NCBI GenBank assembly: GCA_963277665.1
Contig: OY728121.1
Coordinates: 1,655,134,062-1,655,198,061, forward strand
DNA length: 64,000 nt
Source of the DNA: Viscum album
Taxonomy: Eukaryota > Streptophyta > Magnoliopsida > Santalales > Viscaceae
Direction: 5' to 3'
Part shown: one piece after another, positions 45,751 through 56,799 of the stretch
Layout of the letters: each line of letters starts with the position of its first letter
How positions within the stretch are numbered: the stretch's first letter is position 1
Program-made: the position numbers and the translations under genes
Notes under the pieces: model-generated
What the model was told of the DNA's origin: nothing
Databases searched by the model: none
What the model saw: the letters and a program-made list of their open reading frames with translations, nothing else

Positions 45751-47609
45751 TGTTGGAGTTGGTTTTCTAGGACCAACTATTTTTACTTCGATTACATGAA
45801 TATTTCATGTATTGAATATTAACAATAATTATTATTAAATATTGTTTTTTTATGCATGACTCTAATGTAATAATGTTCTGGAGTATGCATCGCATTGATA
45901 AGCTCATAGCAGTCCCCCTCTATAACGAGAACTTTGATGTGTTATGATGATATTCTCAAATAATGTGCCACGGTTGGATAACATACTATGATGGAACACA
46001 TAGTACATAAATTGTTAGGTGTGAGTACTCATAAGTAGATGAGGTTTCTTCTTATAAAGTTCTCACTTGGGAATCTCCAAGATGTGAGATTATGAGAATA
46101 GACCCGCCGATAGGAATTTTGTATGTTTTGGTGTCATCATATATTCCAATATACAAGTGTGTGTGATGGTACTTAGACTTTAATATTATTATTAATTCAT
46201 GTTACAACTCACATACTGAGATGTATTTCATAAAACATGATGATAATAGTTCTTAGAGAAGTTGGATACGATGGGTGCATCACAAGTGACATGTCATTAA
46301 TGAATAAGTTGATGAAATATTTGTCCCTTCCATATTGATGGAAGATGATATCTCATCCCTTTGATGGAATAGAACCATCAAATTAAATTTCATGGCCATA
46401 GTGTAACGATGTGTTTATTTCAGATAGTCAAAGAAAGATATATCGAGCATATAGGTTGGTGACACGAATGTGCAACCTGATTGATGAGATATTGTGACAA
46501 AAGGATTATATTACACAGTGAGTGTTCATATGTGATTGTCCACATTATGAATTTAAGTTATTTCTCTTAGGTGTCTTGACATTTCGCTAGAGATTAATCT
46601 TAAACTTTAAGCAAGACCGACTAATTCCAACAAGAAAGAATCCTAGAGGGTCGCACACTATTTGTTTTTGTTGATCTCGATTAAATTCTATTTGAGTTTA
46701 ATTAATTAAATAAATATTATTCTCAAGTTTGAGGAATAATTTTATTCAAGTTATATTGATCGCATAAATTAAATAAATATTTATTCTCCGGCTTGTGAAT
46801 AAAATATTTATTTTTTTATTGAATATTTTAATAAATATTTTTTCACTTGATTGGGAATAAAATATTTATTTATGAATTAAATATTTTTTTTATTCAATAA
46901 ATTCTAGAGGAGTTCAAAAGGACCAAGAATAAGTCTGGTGACAAATATTAATTAACAAGACCATTACATAAAATTTCTTATTACGCAAGTTGGTGTGCAC
47001 CAAAAAATAAAAATTATATAATTATTATCATGTGGCATGGTATTTATTAAAGGTAATAAATGTTATTTAATGGCCTGTATACAATTAAATAATATTTTAA
47101 CTTAAATCCTAACTCTATAAATAGATGGTTGTGTCTATTGTGTAGAGTATCTAAAATTGAGAATTGAGAATTATTGCACACAATGAATTCTCTCTCAATC
47201 CCTCCTCTCTCCCTCTCAAGAATGAAAAGTGAAAGAGATATTTCTTCAAGATTAATGAATGAGCGATCAAGAATAAACAACATAAGACATTCAACTTGTC
47301 ATGCTAGCACCTAGAGATTGAGCGGTGTTGCTCGGAGATCATAGTAGCACGTGTGGAACACTACAAGAGGGATTCTATCCTTAGATCCTTACAGCACAAC
47401 AAAGGTAATTTGAAAGGTATTTTTGGATGATCAACATTCACAAATGAAGAAATTTTCTAAGCCCATGTATTTATTTCATCAAATATTAAATAAATTAATT
47501 ATAAATTTGATGTGTAAGATCCTCACTCTTGGTTTTGGGAAATGATTATTAAAAGAAATTTTAATATATCACCCACCTACACACGCTTCCGATGCACCTG
47601 AAACCATCA
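45751..47609 (+). repeat. Right LTR of rearranged copia
   Basis: Starts TGTTGGAGTTGG and ends ACCATCA, 1859 bp. A TATA box TATAAATA lies at 47116-47123, followed by CTATTGTGTAGAGTATC, as in the LTR at 49866. The next bases, ATCAC (47610-47614), would be the target duplication; the left copy is lost with the left LTR end. Confidence 0.92.
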
Positions 47610-47619
47610 ATCACCTATT

Positions 47620-49079
47620 AGTGGAGATAATGGTGTACATTCTTTTGAAATTCCATCGAATTATGTCATCCAAGATTGGTACTTATGCTATTAGGCTATA
47701 AATATACGATGTCCTAGAAACAAAGTCTTATATGAACATTTCAACCTAATTGATTGTGTACCTTGTTCGAAAATGGGACACCCTTGAGTTCCTTTAATTC
47801 CATATCCTGAAAAATTTCCATAAGCAGGAAATTCATTTATCTTCCCATACAACATGGATCTCAATGTAAAATCTTCATTTACATAAGAATAATACTACAT
47901 GACACCTAAATCCCATAGTAATTTCAAATCCTAGATCAATGGAGCCAAATAAAAATCAATATCATTACCTGGTTGTTTTGGTCCGAATATAAGAATATAT
48001 AACATGATGTATTTTTATTTCATACATAACCATGATGGAAAGTTATAATTTAGTAACATAACTAGCCATGTACTATGAGTGCTACTTTGAAAGCAAAAAT
48101 TATTCACTCCATTTATAGATAACACACAATGAAGTTTTCTCAGCTCATTTCCAAATCCAGGATACTCATGATCAATTCTCTTCTACTGGGGAGAGTCTAT
48201 CAGGTAACATAGTTTCCCATATTTATTTCTTGTATATGTGTGCCACATCAATTTCCCTACAGTCTCCTCAATTCCATATAGGCACCTAAACCTTGTAATG
48301 ATTGGAAAGTACCATAAAAATTTCCTAGGACCAGATTCATCTTTCTTGTATTGTGAAGTGCCACACTTTGGGCATTATGTAAGTGATTTGTGCTCCTTGG
48401 GAAATAGTATACAGTCATTCAAGAAGGTGTGTATTCCTTTAGAGATCATACCCATCCAGTGAAGAATTTTTTTGGCATCGTATATTAGGCTAGGGAGCTC
48501 ATTATCTTTTGGGAGCATGTCATTCAAGAGAGAAATTAGTTCTGTAAAACTAGAATCACTCCATCTATTTCATACCTTCAAATTATACAAATTTATTATG
48601 GCTGAAAATGTTGTATATTTAGTGAAACCAAAATACAATGGAATCTTTTTACAACTCTTAACTTCTAAAAAAATTGGACAATCACAAAGTTCATCTTCAA
48701 ATATCCTTATTTTTCCTCAATATGATCTCCATCATCATTCACATTTTTAATCATAACCTTGATACAATCTTCTTCATTGTACACACTTGTAGTCATAAAA
48801 AATGATCTATAAAATGCAGTGTTATCCCAACCACTAGCTATATTCTCTTTTCCATGTGTTTATTCCAAAATTTATAGCTTTGATCTATTCTATAAAAGAT
48901 CAAGTGTTCTTCTAACTCCTCTGGAAAATTATTCTTGAATAACAATAGCATAAACACAAAAAAAGGATTTTAGAAAGGTCATATGCATGATCTTTGGAAA
49001 ACTTTATAAACTCTTTCACTCAATCTTCGTACTCTTTTATCATGCGATTGGTATCCATCCATTATTTATTCATATCCAT
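47620..49079 (-). pseudogene. TNP2-type transposase N-terminal half
   Basis: On the minus strand the likely start codon is at 49077-49079; MIKEYED then VKEFIKFSKDH follow (Transposase-associated domain; the Trp between them is a TGA). Next: SDSSFTELISLLNDMLPKD (about 48510-48560), AKKILHWMGMISKGIH, LNDCILFPKEHKSL, then CPKCGTSQYKKDESGPRKFL and WYFPIITRF (48290-48380). KLMWHTYTRNKYGKL, SWLCMK and GPKQPGNDIDFYLAPLI (47935-47985) belong to the Transposase_21 core, ending FPAYGNFSGYGIKG (about 47775-47820). Homology stops at the copia LTR; the family sequence continues at 38960. Confidence 0.88.
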
Positions 49080-49865
49080 CCTATTTTATTCGGTGATATT
49101 AATATTTAACAAAATAAATGCACAAAAGATGTTCTACTTGGGTCACCATCCAACCATATAACCCTCTCAAAAGATCCAAAGGAAGTGAAACAACCCATAA
49201 CAAACTTGAACCTATAAAATATAAGTGTGATCTAAAATTCCATTAGGTAACCACAACCTACCAAATCTAAGAGACCACTTTCGTATTACATCTTAAAAAA
49301 TTCAGTTTGAAATATATTATAAAAATAAACATTTTCTATAAAGTTTTACCAAATAAGTAGTAACACATAAAAGTGTGTTAAAAATCTTTTTCAAATATTT
49401 TAATTAGAAGAAAATAATCACTTGAAAAAAAAATTCCTCAGTCAATAAAAACCATTCAAACTTTTCTCATTTGAGAACACTTTTCAAAATAATTATTAAA
49501 ATAGTTTGAAAACACTACAAAATCATGCTTTCCTTTAATCCTTCTTTAAAAACCTTTCACAATACCTTTTCAAAAAATCTAAAAATCAAACTATAAAAAG
49601 AAGGAAGAAAGCACATAGTCAAGAACCACTATGTCAAGTCGCACAACTTGGGGAAAGAGACAAGAAAATATGTTTCAAACAATAACATAAATAGTAGTGG
49701 ATACAATAGAAGTAGAGAGATAAATCCCTTAAATGATTCTAAAAAGGGATTCTAGTGTCATGAGTATTATCACTAGGATTTATTAATAAAAAGACTTGAA
49801 CTGGAAATAAGGAAAAAAGTTCATCACTACTAAACCAATCCACACCCCCAGAAGTCCCATAAAAC
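49080..49865. other. No recognised gene
   Basis: AT-rich DNA with A-rich strings (AAAACCATTCAAACTTTTC, CACTTTTCAAAATAATT) resembling reversed gypsy LTR interior. It may include the 5' end of the CACTA element, but no CACTA terminus is supported. Confidence 0.5.
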
Positions 49866-51726
49866 TGTTGGAGTTGGTGTCCTAGGACCAAATGTTTTTA
49901 CATTGATTACATGAATATTCGATGTATTGAATATTAATAAAACTTATTATTACATATTGTTTGTTGTTATGTATGACTCTAATGTAATAATGTCATAGAG
50001 TATACATCACATTGATAAGGTTATGGTAGTTCTCCGCTATAATGAGAACGTTGATGTGCTATGATAATATTCTCAAATAATTTTTTATGGTTGGATAACG
50101 TACTATAATGAGACACGTAGAACATAGACTATCAGGTGCGGGTACTCATAAGCAGATGAGGCTTATTCATGAAGTTCACACTTGGTAACCTCTAAGATGA
50201 GATATTATTAGAATAGACCCATCAGTAGGAATTTTTCATGTTTTGGTGTCATTGGATATTCCTATCTATGAGAAAATGTGATGGTCTTTATACTTTAAGA
50301 TTATTATTAATGCGTGTTACAACTCGCGTACTTAGATGTATTTCATAAACCATGATGGTAATAGTTCATGGTGAAGTTGGATACCTTGGGTGTGTCATGA
50401 GTGACATGTCATTAATAAATAAGTCAAGGAAGGATTTATCTCTTCCATATTTATGGAAGCTGATATCTCGGCCCTCTGATTGGAATAGAACCATCACACT
50501 AAATTTTATAGCCATAGTGTAACGAAGTGTTTATTTCAGATAGTAAAATAAATACATATCAAGCATATAGGTTGGTGTTGTGGATGTGCAACCTGATTTA
50601 TGAGATATTGGGAAAAGGATATTATATTACACAATGAGAGTTCTTATGTGTTTTTTGACATTACAACATTAAGTTCATTCTCTTGATTGCTTTGACCCGT
50701 TGCTAGATAGCAATCTTCTACTTTAAGCAAGCTCACCTAATGACAATGAGAAAAATCCTAGAGGGTCACACACTAAGTGTTTCTTTCGATCTCGATTAAA
50801 TTATTTTTGAGTTTAATTAATGGAATAAATATTATTCTCAAGTTCGAGGAATAATTTTATTAAATTTATATCGATCGCATAAATTAAATAAATATTTATT
50901 CATCAGCTTGTGAATAAAATATTTATTTTATTTGTTAAATATTTAAATAAATATTTATTCACCTGATTGTGAATAAAATATTTATTTATGAATAAAATAT
51001 TTGTTTGATTATTCAATAAATGCAAGAGGAGTTTGAATAGACCAAGACTGAGTTCAATGAAAAATATTAATTAACAAGACCATTACATAATATTTATTAT
51101 TGTGCAAGTTGGCATGCACCACAAAGTAATAATTATATAATTATTATTAGGAGGCATGGGATTTATTAAAGGTAATAAATGTTATTTAATGGATAGTATA
51201 CAATTAAATAATATTTTAAATCAAATCCAAACTCTATAAATAGACAGATATGTCTATTGTGTAGAGCATCCAAAATTTAGTATAGAGAATTGTTGTGCAC
51301 AATGAATTTTCTCTCAACTCCTCCTCCTCTCTCCCTCTCAGGAATAAAAAATGAAAGAGAGATTTTTTCAAGTCCAAAGAACAAGAAATCAAAAATGAAC
51401 AACACAGTACATTTGATTCACCACGTTAGCACCTTTAGATCGAGTGGTGTTGCTCAGAGATCATAGGAGCACGTGTGGATCACCGCTAGATGGATTCTAT
51501 CCTTGGATCCTTATAGCACAATAAAGGTAATCTAAAAGGATATTTTTATACAATCAACATTAACCAATGAATAAAGTTCCTATGATCATGTATTTATTTC
51601 TTCAATTATTAAATAAATAAATTATAAATTTTATGTGCAAGATCCACACTCTTTGTTTCAAGCAATGATTATTAAAAAATATATATCACCCACCTCCACA
51701 AGCTTCTGCTGCACCCAGAACCATCA
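49866..51726 (+). repeat. 5' LTR, complete
   Basis: Starts TGTTGGAGTTGGTGTCC and ends AACCATCA, 1861 bp. The TATA box TATAAATA is at 51235-51242. It is clearly similar along its whole length to 45751-47609, including the AAATAAATATTTATTC-type inverted blocks around 50820-51010. Confidence 0.92.
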
Positions 51727-51728
51727 AG

Positions 51729-51740
51729 TGGTATCAGAGG
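51729..51740 (+). other. Primer binding site, initiator Met-tRNA type
   Basis: TGGTATCAGAGG two bases after the LTR end; only the last base differs from TGGTATCAGAGC. Confidence 0.92.
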
Positions 51741-51954
51741 GGTTACGTTTAAATTTATAATTATTTATTTGATTGTTGATCTATGTTCAATTTTGGTTAG
51801 TTATTCATTTTATGTTATTCGTTCTTTAGTCTTATTTAAATTAACATGTTATCGATATACAATCATGTTCATTCAATGTTTCATTTTCTTAAAGTTTTAA
51901 TAACAAATGAAGAATGACCAGAGATTCCATTGAGAAGTGCCAAATCATTGGTCG

Positions 51955-52245
51955 GTAAAATTGGGTTACACGATATGTGGACGAAGCACACATTGTATAC
52001 CCATGCACATCGTATCTAGATGTGCCAAACAACTAATTACACGTGGTGATTTTAATGCACAGCGTTTGTTGACTGGGCCAACCTGGCACACAGAAAGCAG
52101 ATACAAGGTGTGTAGCTAGCATGTACACACCACGTAGTATGGCCAAGTTAACATCCTGAAGCCCCAAACGTGTGACTTGGATATACTGCAACCGAGGTAC
52201 ATGGCGTGTAGCTGCATGTACACATCATGTAGTCCCCCATTAATG
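51955..52245. repeat. Second cluster of ACAC...GTGT palindromes
   Basis: Copies such as ACACGATATGTG, ACACATTGTAT, GCACATCGTAT, ACACCACGTAGT, ATGGCGTGTAG and ACACATCATGTAG, about 25-45 bases apart, in the leader of a copia element. They resemble the cluster at 24440-25101 inside a gypsy element. Confidence 0.65.
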
Positions 52246-53087
52246 GAAAAAAATAAAATTACATTAAATTTGAAAATTGTATCATTAGAACCTTATTTTA
52301 TTGATTGACACACTATTGTGTGTTTGACAATTTAATAATGGTTTTAAATAATTTTAAACGCTCAGTTGATTTATTATAATTAATATTTCATTATTGGTTC
52401 TGCTGTTTATTTTATATAAATGTCATTAATGATGGGTATCTCTAAATAAGATTGGATGATCATTAATATGAAATGGGATTAATTAATTAATTAATTAATT
52501 AATTCAATCATGTTTATCTTAAATAATAATTAAACGAATAAATAACTGAATGCTAGCCACTTACTTTTGCGTATTTTTTGCATGTATGACCATTCATGAG
52601 CTTGACCAAGACCCGTGTATGTGCTGGATGTTTTAATTTAATTTATTGAATGGTTTTTCAATTATTTAATATTAAATTAAATGATGTTCTATGAGTCATC
52701 TCTCCCTCCATTATTATATAGGACCTATGTTTCCAAAGATATTTATATAACCCCCTTTAACTAATCATTTAGTTCCCCTCATCGGTGTGTGAGTAACAAA
52801 TATTTGTAATTAATAGAGTATCCCAAGGTGTGTAGAGGTGGTTCAAGATAGAACCACAATGATTCCCACCCAGGTGATACATAGGTGGATAAGTGGAATG
52901 TTGTAACTCATGCCAAGACCTACTTTAAGAGTTATTTCCCATAGGTCAAAGGTTGATTTAATGTCTGCTCATTAAAATAACCATTAGCTAAATATCATGA
53001 ATGGGTCATTTAATTAATTATTTATTTATGTATATGCAATTATTTATTTCATGGATGCAAGACCGCAATCACATAAATAAATGAATT
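52246..53087. other. Leader DNA with (AATT)n microsatellite
   Basis: No gene is seen. (AATT)n runs at 52479-52504. The stretch 52700-53050 contains ATAGGACCTATGTTTCC and similar low-copy sequence. Confidence 0.55.
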
Positions 53088-54930
53088 TGTTGACCTCACA
53101 TGTTTTGATAATCTCAATTATGTTTTAATATGTGTTTATATTCTTATCTATATGTTAAATTATTTTGAAAGAAAATATCAAAATAATCATTGGAATATGT
53201 TAATCAATGTTTATCTATGTTTATAAATGATTTGAAATAATTATAACTCAATCTGGATATGATTTTCATAGAACAGATAAGTGTTAAGCTTGTGAGTCAG
53301 TGATACAGACCTAGACCTACCGATAGAGTAAGTCCACTGGTATGCATAAGTATACCGGTATGCACAATAGTTACCGATACAGGTACACAACTACCGATAA
53401 GGCTAAGTACACTAGCACAGAAGTCTACCAATATGGATAAGGTCACCGGTATGCAAACAGTTACCGTTACACTTGAGCTACCGATAGAATAATTCTACCG
53501 GTATGCACAAGTCGACCAATACAGATTAACTGCTACTATTATGAAGTCCACCGGTACAAGATCACTGGTATGGGTCACTAATACATACGTTCACCAATAC
53601 AATATGGTCACCGATATGCATAACAACTACCGATAGAAGGAGCTACCGATTCAAGCGAGCTACCGTTATAAATAGAAACAGCTACTGATACAGACCTACT
53701 GACTCAAGTCCACCAATACAAGCTCACTGATACTGAGAGCTACCAATGGAAACTAGTCATCATATCTCTAAACCCTACTTATATTTGTTTATTTAGCAAT
53801 GGTCATATTTGATGTTTTAAATGCAACTGCTATTAATTAATGAGGTTTGTTGGCATGTCAGGGAACCGTACCTCGTACCTGTAAAAAGGTAATCATTCCT
53901 ATTCTCGGAGCTCAAGCTATAAAAGGAAGATCAAGCTAATGAAGAAAGTGCGAGGAATATACGTGAAAGTGTGCGACATCGGAAGTGAAATTCATAAATA
54001 AGAACACGAGAAGAACTCAAAGAACAGTCATACACATCAAGCATAAGTTTCAAAGAAGAAGCTCAAGTGTTACAAAGAATACTCTCTTACTCGAGCTGAA
54101 CACCTACACTGGAAGTGAAGGAAAAGAACCATGAAACTCTGTTTTCCTTACAACTTCTAAAGGACTCAAAGCTTCATCTACATCAATCTGATGAGTCCAG
54201 AGCTTCAGTCACAACACATAGAGCATTCTAAACTCATCTATATTTGTTTAGCTCTATTGTGTTTCATTTATTCACATTTTGAGCAGTGTGTGTGCTCTGT
54301 TTTTAGACACACACTGACTTCTGAGCATAACTGGAGGATATCTAAAATCCTCACTCAAACCTTTTGAATCCTTTTAGTTACCACTGTGAATTGTGGTAGA
54401 GGTTAAGTGTGACCTGGATAGCTTGTGTGATATTATTTTGTTTTTCCCACGTAGAAATATGGTAGAGGTCTTAGTAACTGGACAGTATATGTACTTTTGT
54501 TTACCCCAATCCAGGGTGTGGATCAAAGTTTATATAAAACTGTTTGAGAGGACTAAGTATCAGCTTGAGACTGAACCTCTTTGTTAAAACTGTTGTGCTT
54601 GTTTATTTTGTTTTAAACTATATTGAATATTCCGCTGCTAAGTGCTTTAAATTAAAATTTGTTTTAAAGTAACTCTGATAGTTAAACTAGAAATTGTTTG
54701 TATTTATTGTAAATCATTATGTTAGTTTCAAAAGATAATCTAATATTCAGATTAGATTAACTGAGAACTAATCAATCTCTTGAGAACCTAACTGACCCTT
54801 TACTGTATTACAAATTCACTACAGTTTAGCTTGTTGTTTTAATTTGGGGTTTTTAATAGAAATATTTTTAACAGAAATTTTAATTGGAACTCAATTCACC
54901 CCCCCTATTGAGTGTCCACTCTGACCAACA
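53088..54930 (+). repeat. 5' LTR of Sirevirus-like element
   Basis: Starts TGTTGACCTCACATG and ends CTGACCAACA, so the ends are TGTTG/CAACA. It matches 63512-64000 from its first base (GTTTTGATAATCTCAATTAT, GGTAGTCTAGG-type blocks). Confidence 0.95.
53295..53760. repeat. Degenerate tandem motif TACCGATA / CCGGTATG in LTR
   Basis: More than twenty-five short variants, such as CTACCGATAGA, CACCGGTATGCA, TTACCGATACA and CACCAATACA, about 12-20 bases apart. The same array is in the 3' LTR from about 63725 to the window end, with different unit number. Confidence 0.85.
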
Positions 54931-54932
54931 TT

Positions 54933-54944
54933 TGGTATCAGAGG
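54933..54944 (+). other. Primer binding site of Sirevirus-like element
   Basis: TGGTATCAGAGG two bases after the LTR end, matching the initiator Met-tRNA type. Confidence 0.93.
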
Positions 54945-55070
54945 TTGTTATTAATAAAGGATTTCCAAACACTCTGTTTTTTAACTGTGATTTTAGTTGT
55001 ATCTTAAAGATCTTAAATTTCTATTAGTTCTAAATTTTATCTCTTTAAATATTTTTGCTAAAATATAATT

Positions 55071-56780
55071 ATGGATAATATATTAGAAGGTGATGCTACC
55101 AACAGGCCACCTTTCTTTAATGGTGTTAATTATTCCCAATGGAAACTGAAAATGAAAATTCATTTAGAAAGTATGGTATTTGACATCTGGACTGCTATAG
55201 AGACTCAGTATAAGATTCCAGAAACTGAAAGAACTACTTGGGATGAACCTATAAAAATTTCCTACAATAATAATTGTAAAGCAATGAATGCTTTGTACTA
55301 TGCTTTAGGAGATGAAGAATTTAATCAAATATCTTCTTGTAAAATTGCTTATGAAATTTGGGATACCATGGGGGTTTCTCATGAGGGAACAACCAATGTT
55401 AAGGAAATAAGATTGAATACTTATACTATTAAATATGAAAATTTTAAAATGAAGCCTGATGAACATATTTATGACATGTATCTCAGGTTCAATGAAATTA
55501 TAAATACAATGAGCTCACTTGGAAAATTTGTTCCTAAAAAAGAGCAAATCATGAGGATACTAAGATGTCTACCAGAAAGATGGAGAGGCACATCAGTCTT
55601 AATAAGAGAATCGTGTGACATAAGTTCACTACCTGTTAAGGAGATAATTGGTAAGTTTATGATGTATGAAGAAGATCTAAAGGTAAACAAAGAGGAAGAT
55701 GATGATCCAAAGAGGAAATCAGTGGAATTTAAGTCTACTGCCTCAAAGAGAAGGGACAAGGAGAAAGTTCACATACCTACTGAAAGCTCAACAAGTGGAA
55801 GTTCAGATTCTGATAGTGATGAAGAGATGGCTCAAATGGCCAAATGATTTAAGAAGTTTTATAGAAAGAAGAAGTTTTTCAGAAAATCCCATTAAAAGGG
55901 AAAGTATGAAAATAAAGTTCAGTGGAAGAAAGACTGGAAAATGACTGATAAAAGTGATGACATAGTCTATTATGAATGCAAGAGGAAAGGACATGTGAAA
56001 GATGACTTTCCAAAGTTAATATAGAAGAATAAATATGAGTACAAGGACAAAAAATATAATAAGGCTATGAAAGCAACCTGGAGTGCTTAAGAAGACGGTT
56101 CAAGTGATTCCAACTCCACTCAGGATGAAAAATCTTAAAAGGCTAATATGTGTTTCATGACAAACACATCTGAGGTAACATTGGATACTCCTACTTTAAA
56201 TTCTTATTATTCTGAAGATGATTCTGATTCTGAAAACATGTCTAGTGAAGAGTTATTTGAATACTATAACATGCTAGAGGAAACCTACAATGAGCTGAAT
56301 GATAAGTATAAAACCCTAAAGAAATAGTATGCTTTAACTAGAACTGTCGAATCTGCATTAGAAGTAGAAAAGGAAAATAATGATCAACTATTAAAGGAGA
56401 ATACTCAACTTAAATTTTCCAATGAAAAACTTAGAATAGATTTATATAAGTTCACAAATGGAATGAATACTCTAACTCAAATGCTTGGAAAAAAATTTGC
56501 ACCAAAGTATACTACTGGTTTAGGCTATCAGCCTGGATAGAGACAGTTTGTTAAGAATAAATTTATTCCTAAATCTAGACAGTATGCTTCTAGTTCCAGT
56601 TTTGGAAATTCCTATGCCTCAACTATCTATTCACATAGTTATAGATCAAAAAAAATATCTTTCAAATTATTTTGAATCAATTGATTGTATGAGACCCATT
56701 AGACAAATCTGGGTACCAAAAGTTTTTCTTGCTAACCTGTCTGGACCCAAGAAAATTTGGGTACCAAAATCATTTTCTGT
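55071..56780 (+). pseudogene. Sirevirus-like gag, long form
   Basis: The first 258 codons (55071-55847) are uninterrupted: MDNILEGDATNRPPFFNGVN, then YSQWKLKMKIHLESM (DUF4219/UBN2-type capsid), IWDTMGVSHEGTTNVKEIRL and LGKFVPKKEQIMRILRCLPE. After a TGA the same frame continues with a decayed knuckle YYECKRKGHVKDDF (about 55963-56010; first and last Cys lost), an acidic Ser/Asp-rich stretch and a heptad-rich stretch (VEKENNDQLLKENTQLKFSN, about 56360-56420) that should form a coiled coil. The tail to about 56780 has frame changes. Long gag with coiled coil is typical of Sireviruses. Confidence 0.9.
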
Positions 56781-56799
56781 TTAAACCTGTTTTGTAGGA

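Larger units (their letters stand above)
41555..47609 (+). mobile_element. Rearranged Ty1/copia element
   Basis: A truncated left LTR (41555-42662) is joined directly to the protease, so primer site and gag are gone. Integrase, RT and RNase H follow in copia order, then a polypurine tract and a full 1859-bp right LTR ending at 47609, where CACTA transposase coding sequence starts. The first ~110 bases of the left LTR are also missing. It belongs to the same family as the LTR at 49866-51726. Confidence 0.88.
34080..49079 (-). mobile_element. CACTA (En/Spm) DNA transposon, split by later insertions
   Basis: On the minus strand, from 49079 downwards: Transposase-associated domain, TNP2 transposase N-terminal half, interruption (47609-38961), TNP2 C-terminal half with DUF4218, DUF4216, then an accessory ORF with a Transposase_24-like part and an Ulp1-like protease. 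This is the usual plant CACTA gene order. Terminal CACTA repeats were not identified. All frames are broken. Coordinates mark recognised coding parts, not element ends. Confidence 0.85.
49866..53087 (+). mobile_element. Copia 5' LTR and leader, cut by Sirevirus-like insertion
   Basis: A full LTR of the same family as 45751-47609 is followed by an intact primer site and about 1.35 kb of leader. No gag is reached before the Sirevirus-like element starts at 53088. The rest of this element would lie beyond the window if the copy is otherwise whole. Confidence 0.75.
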
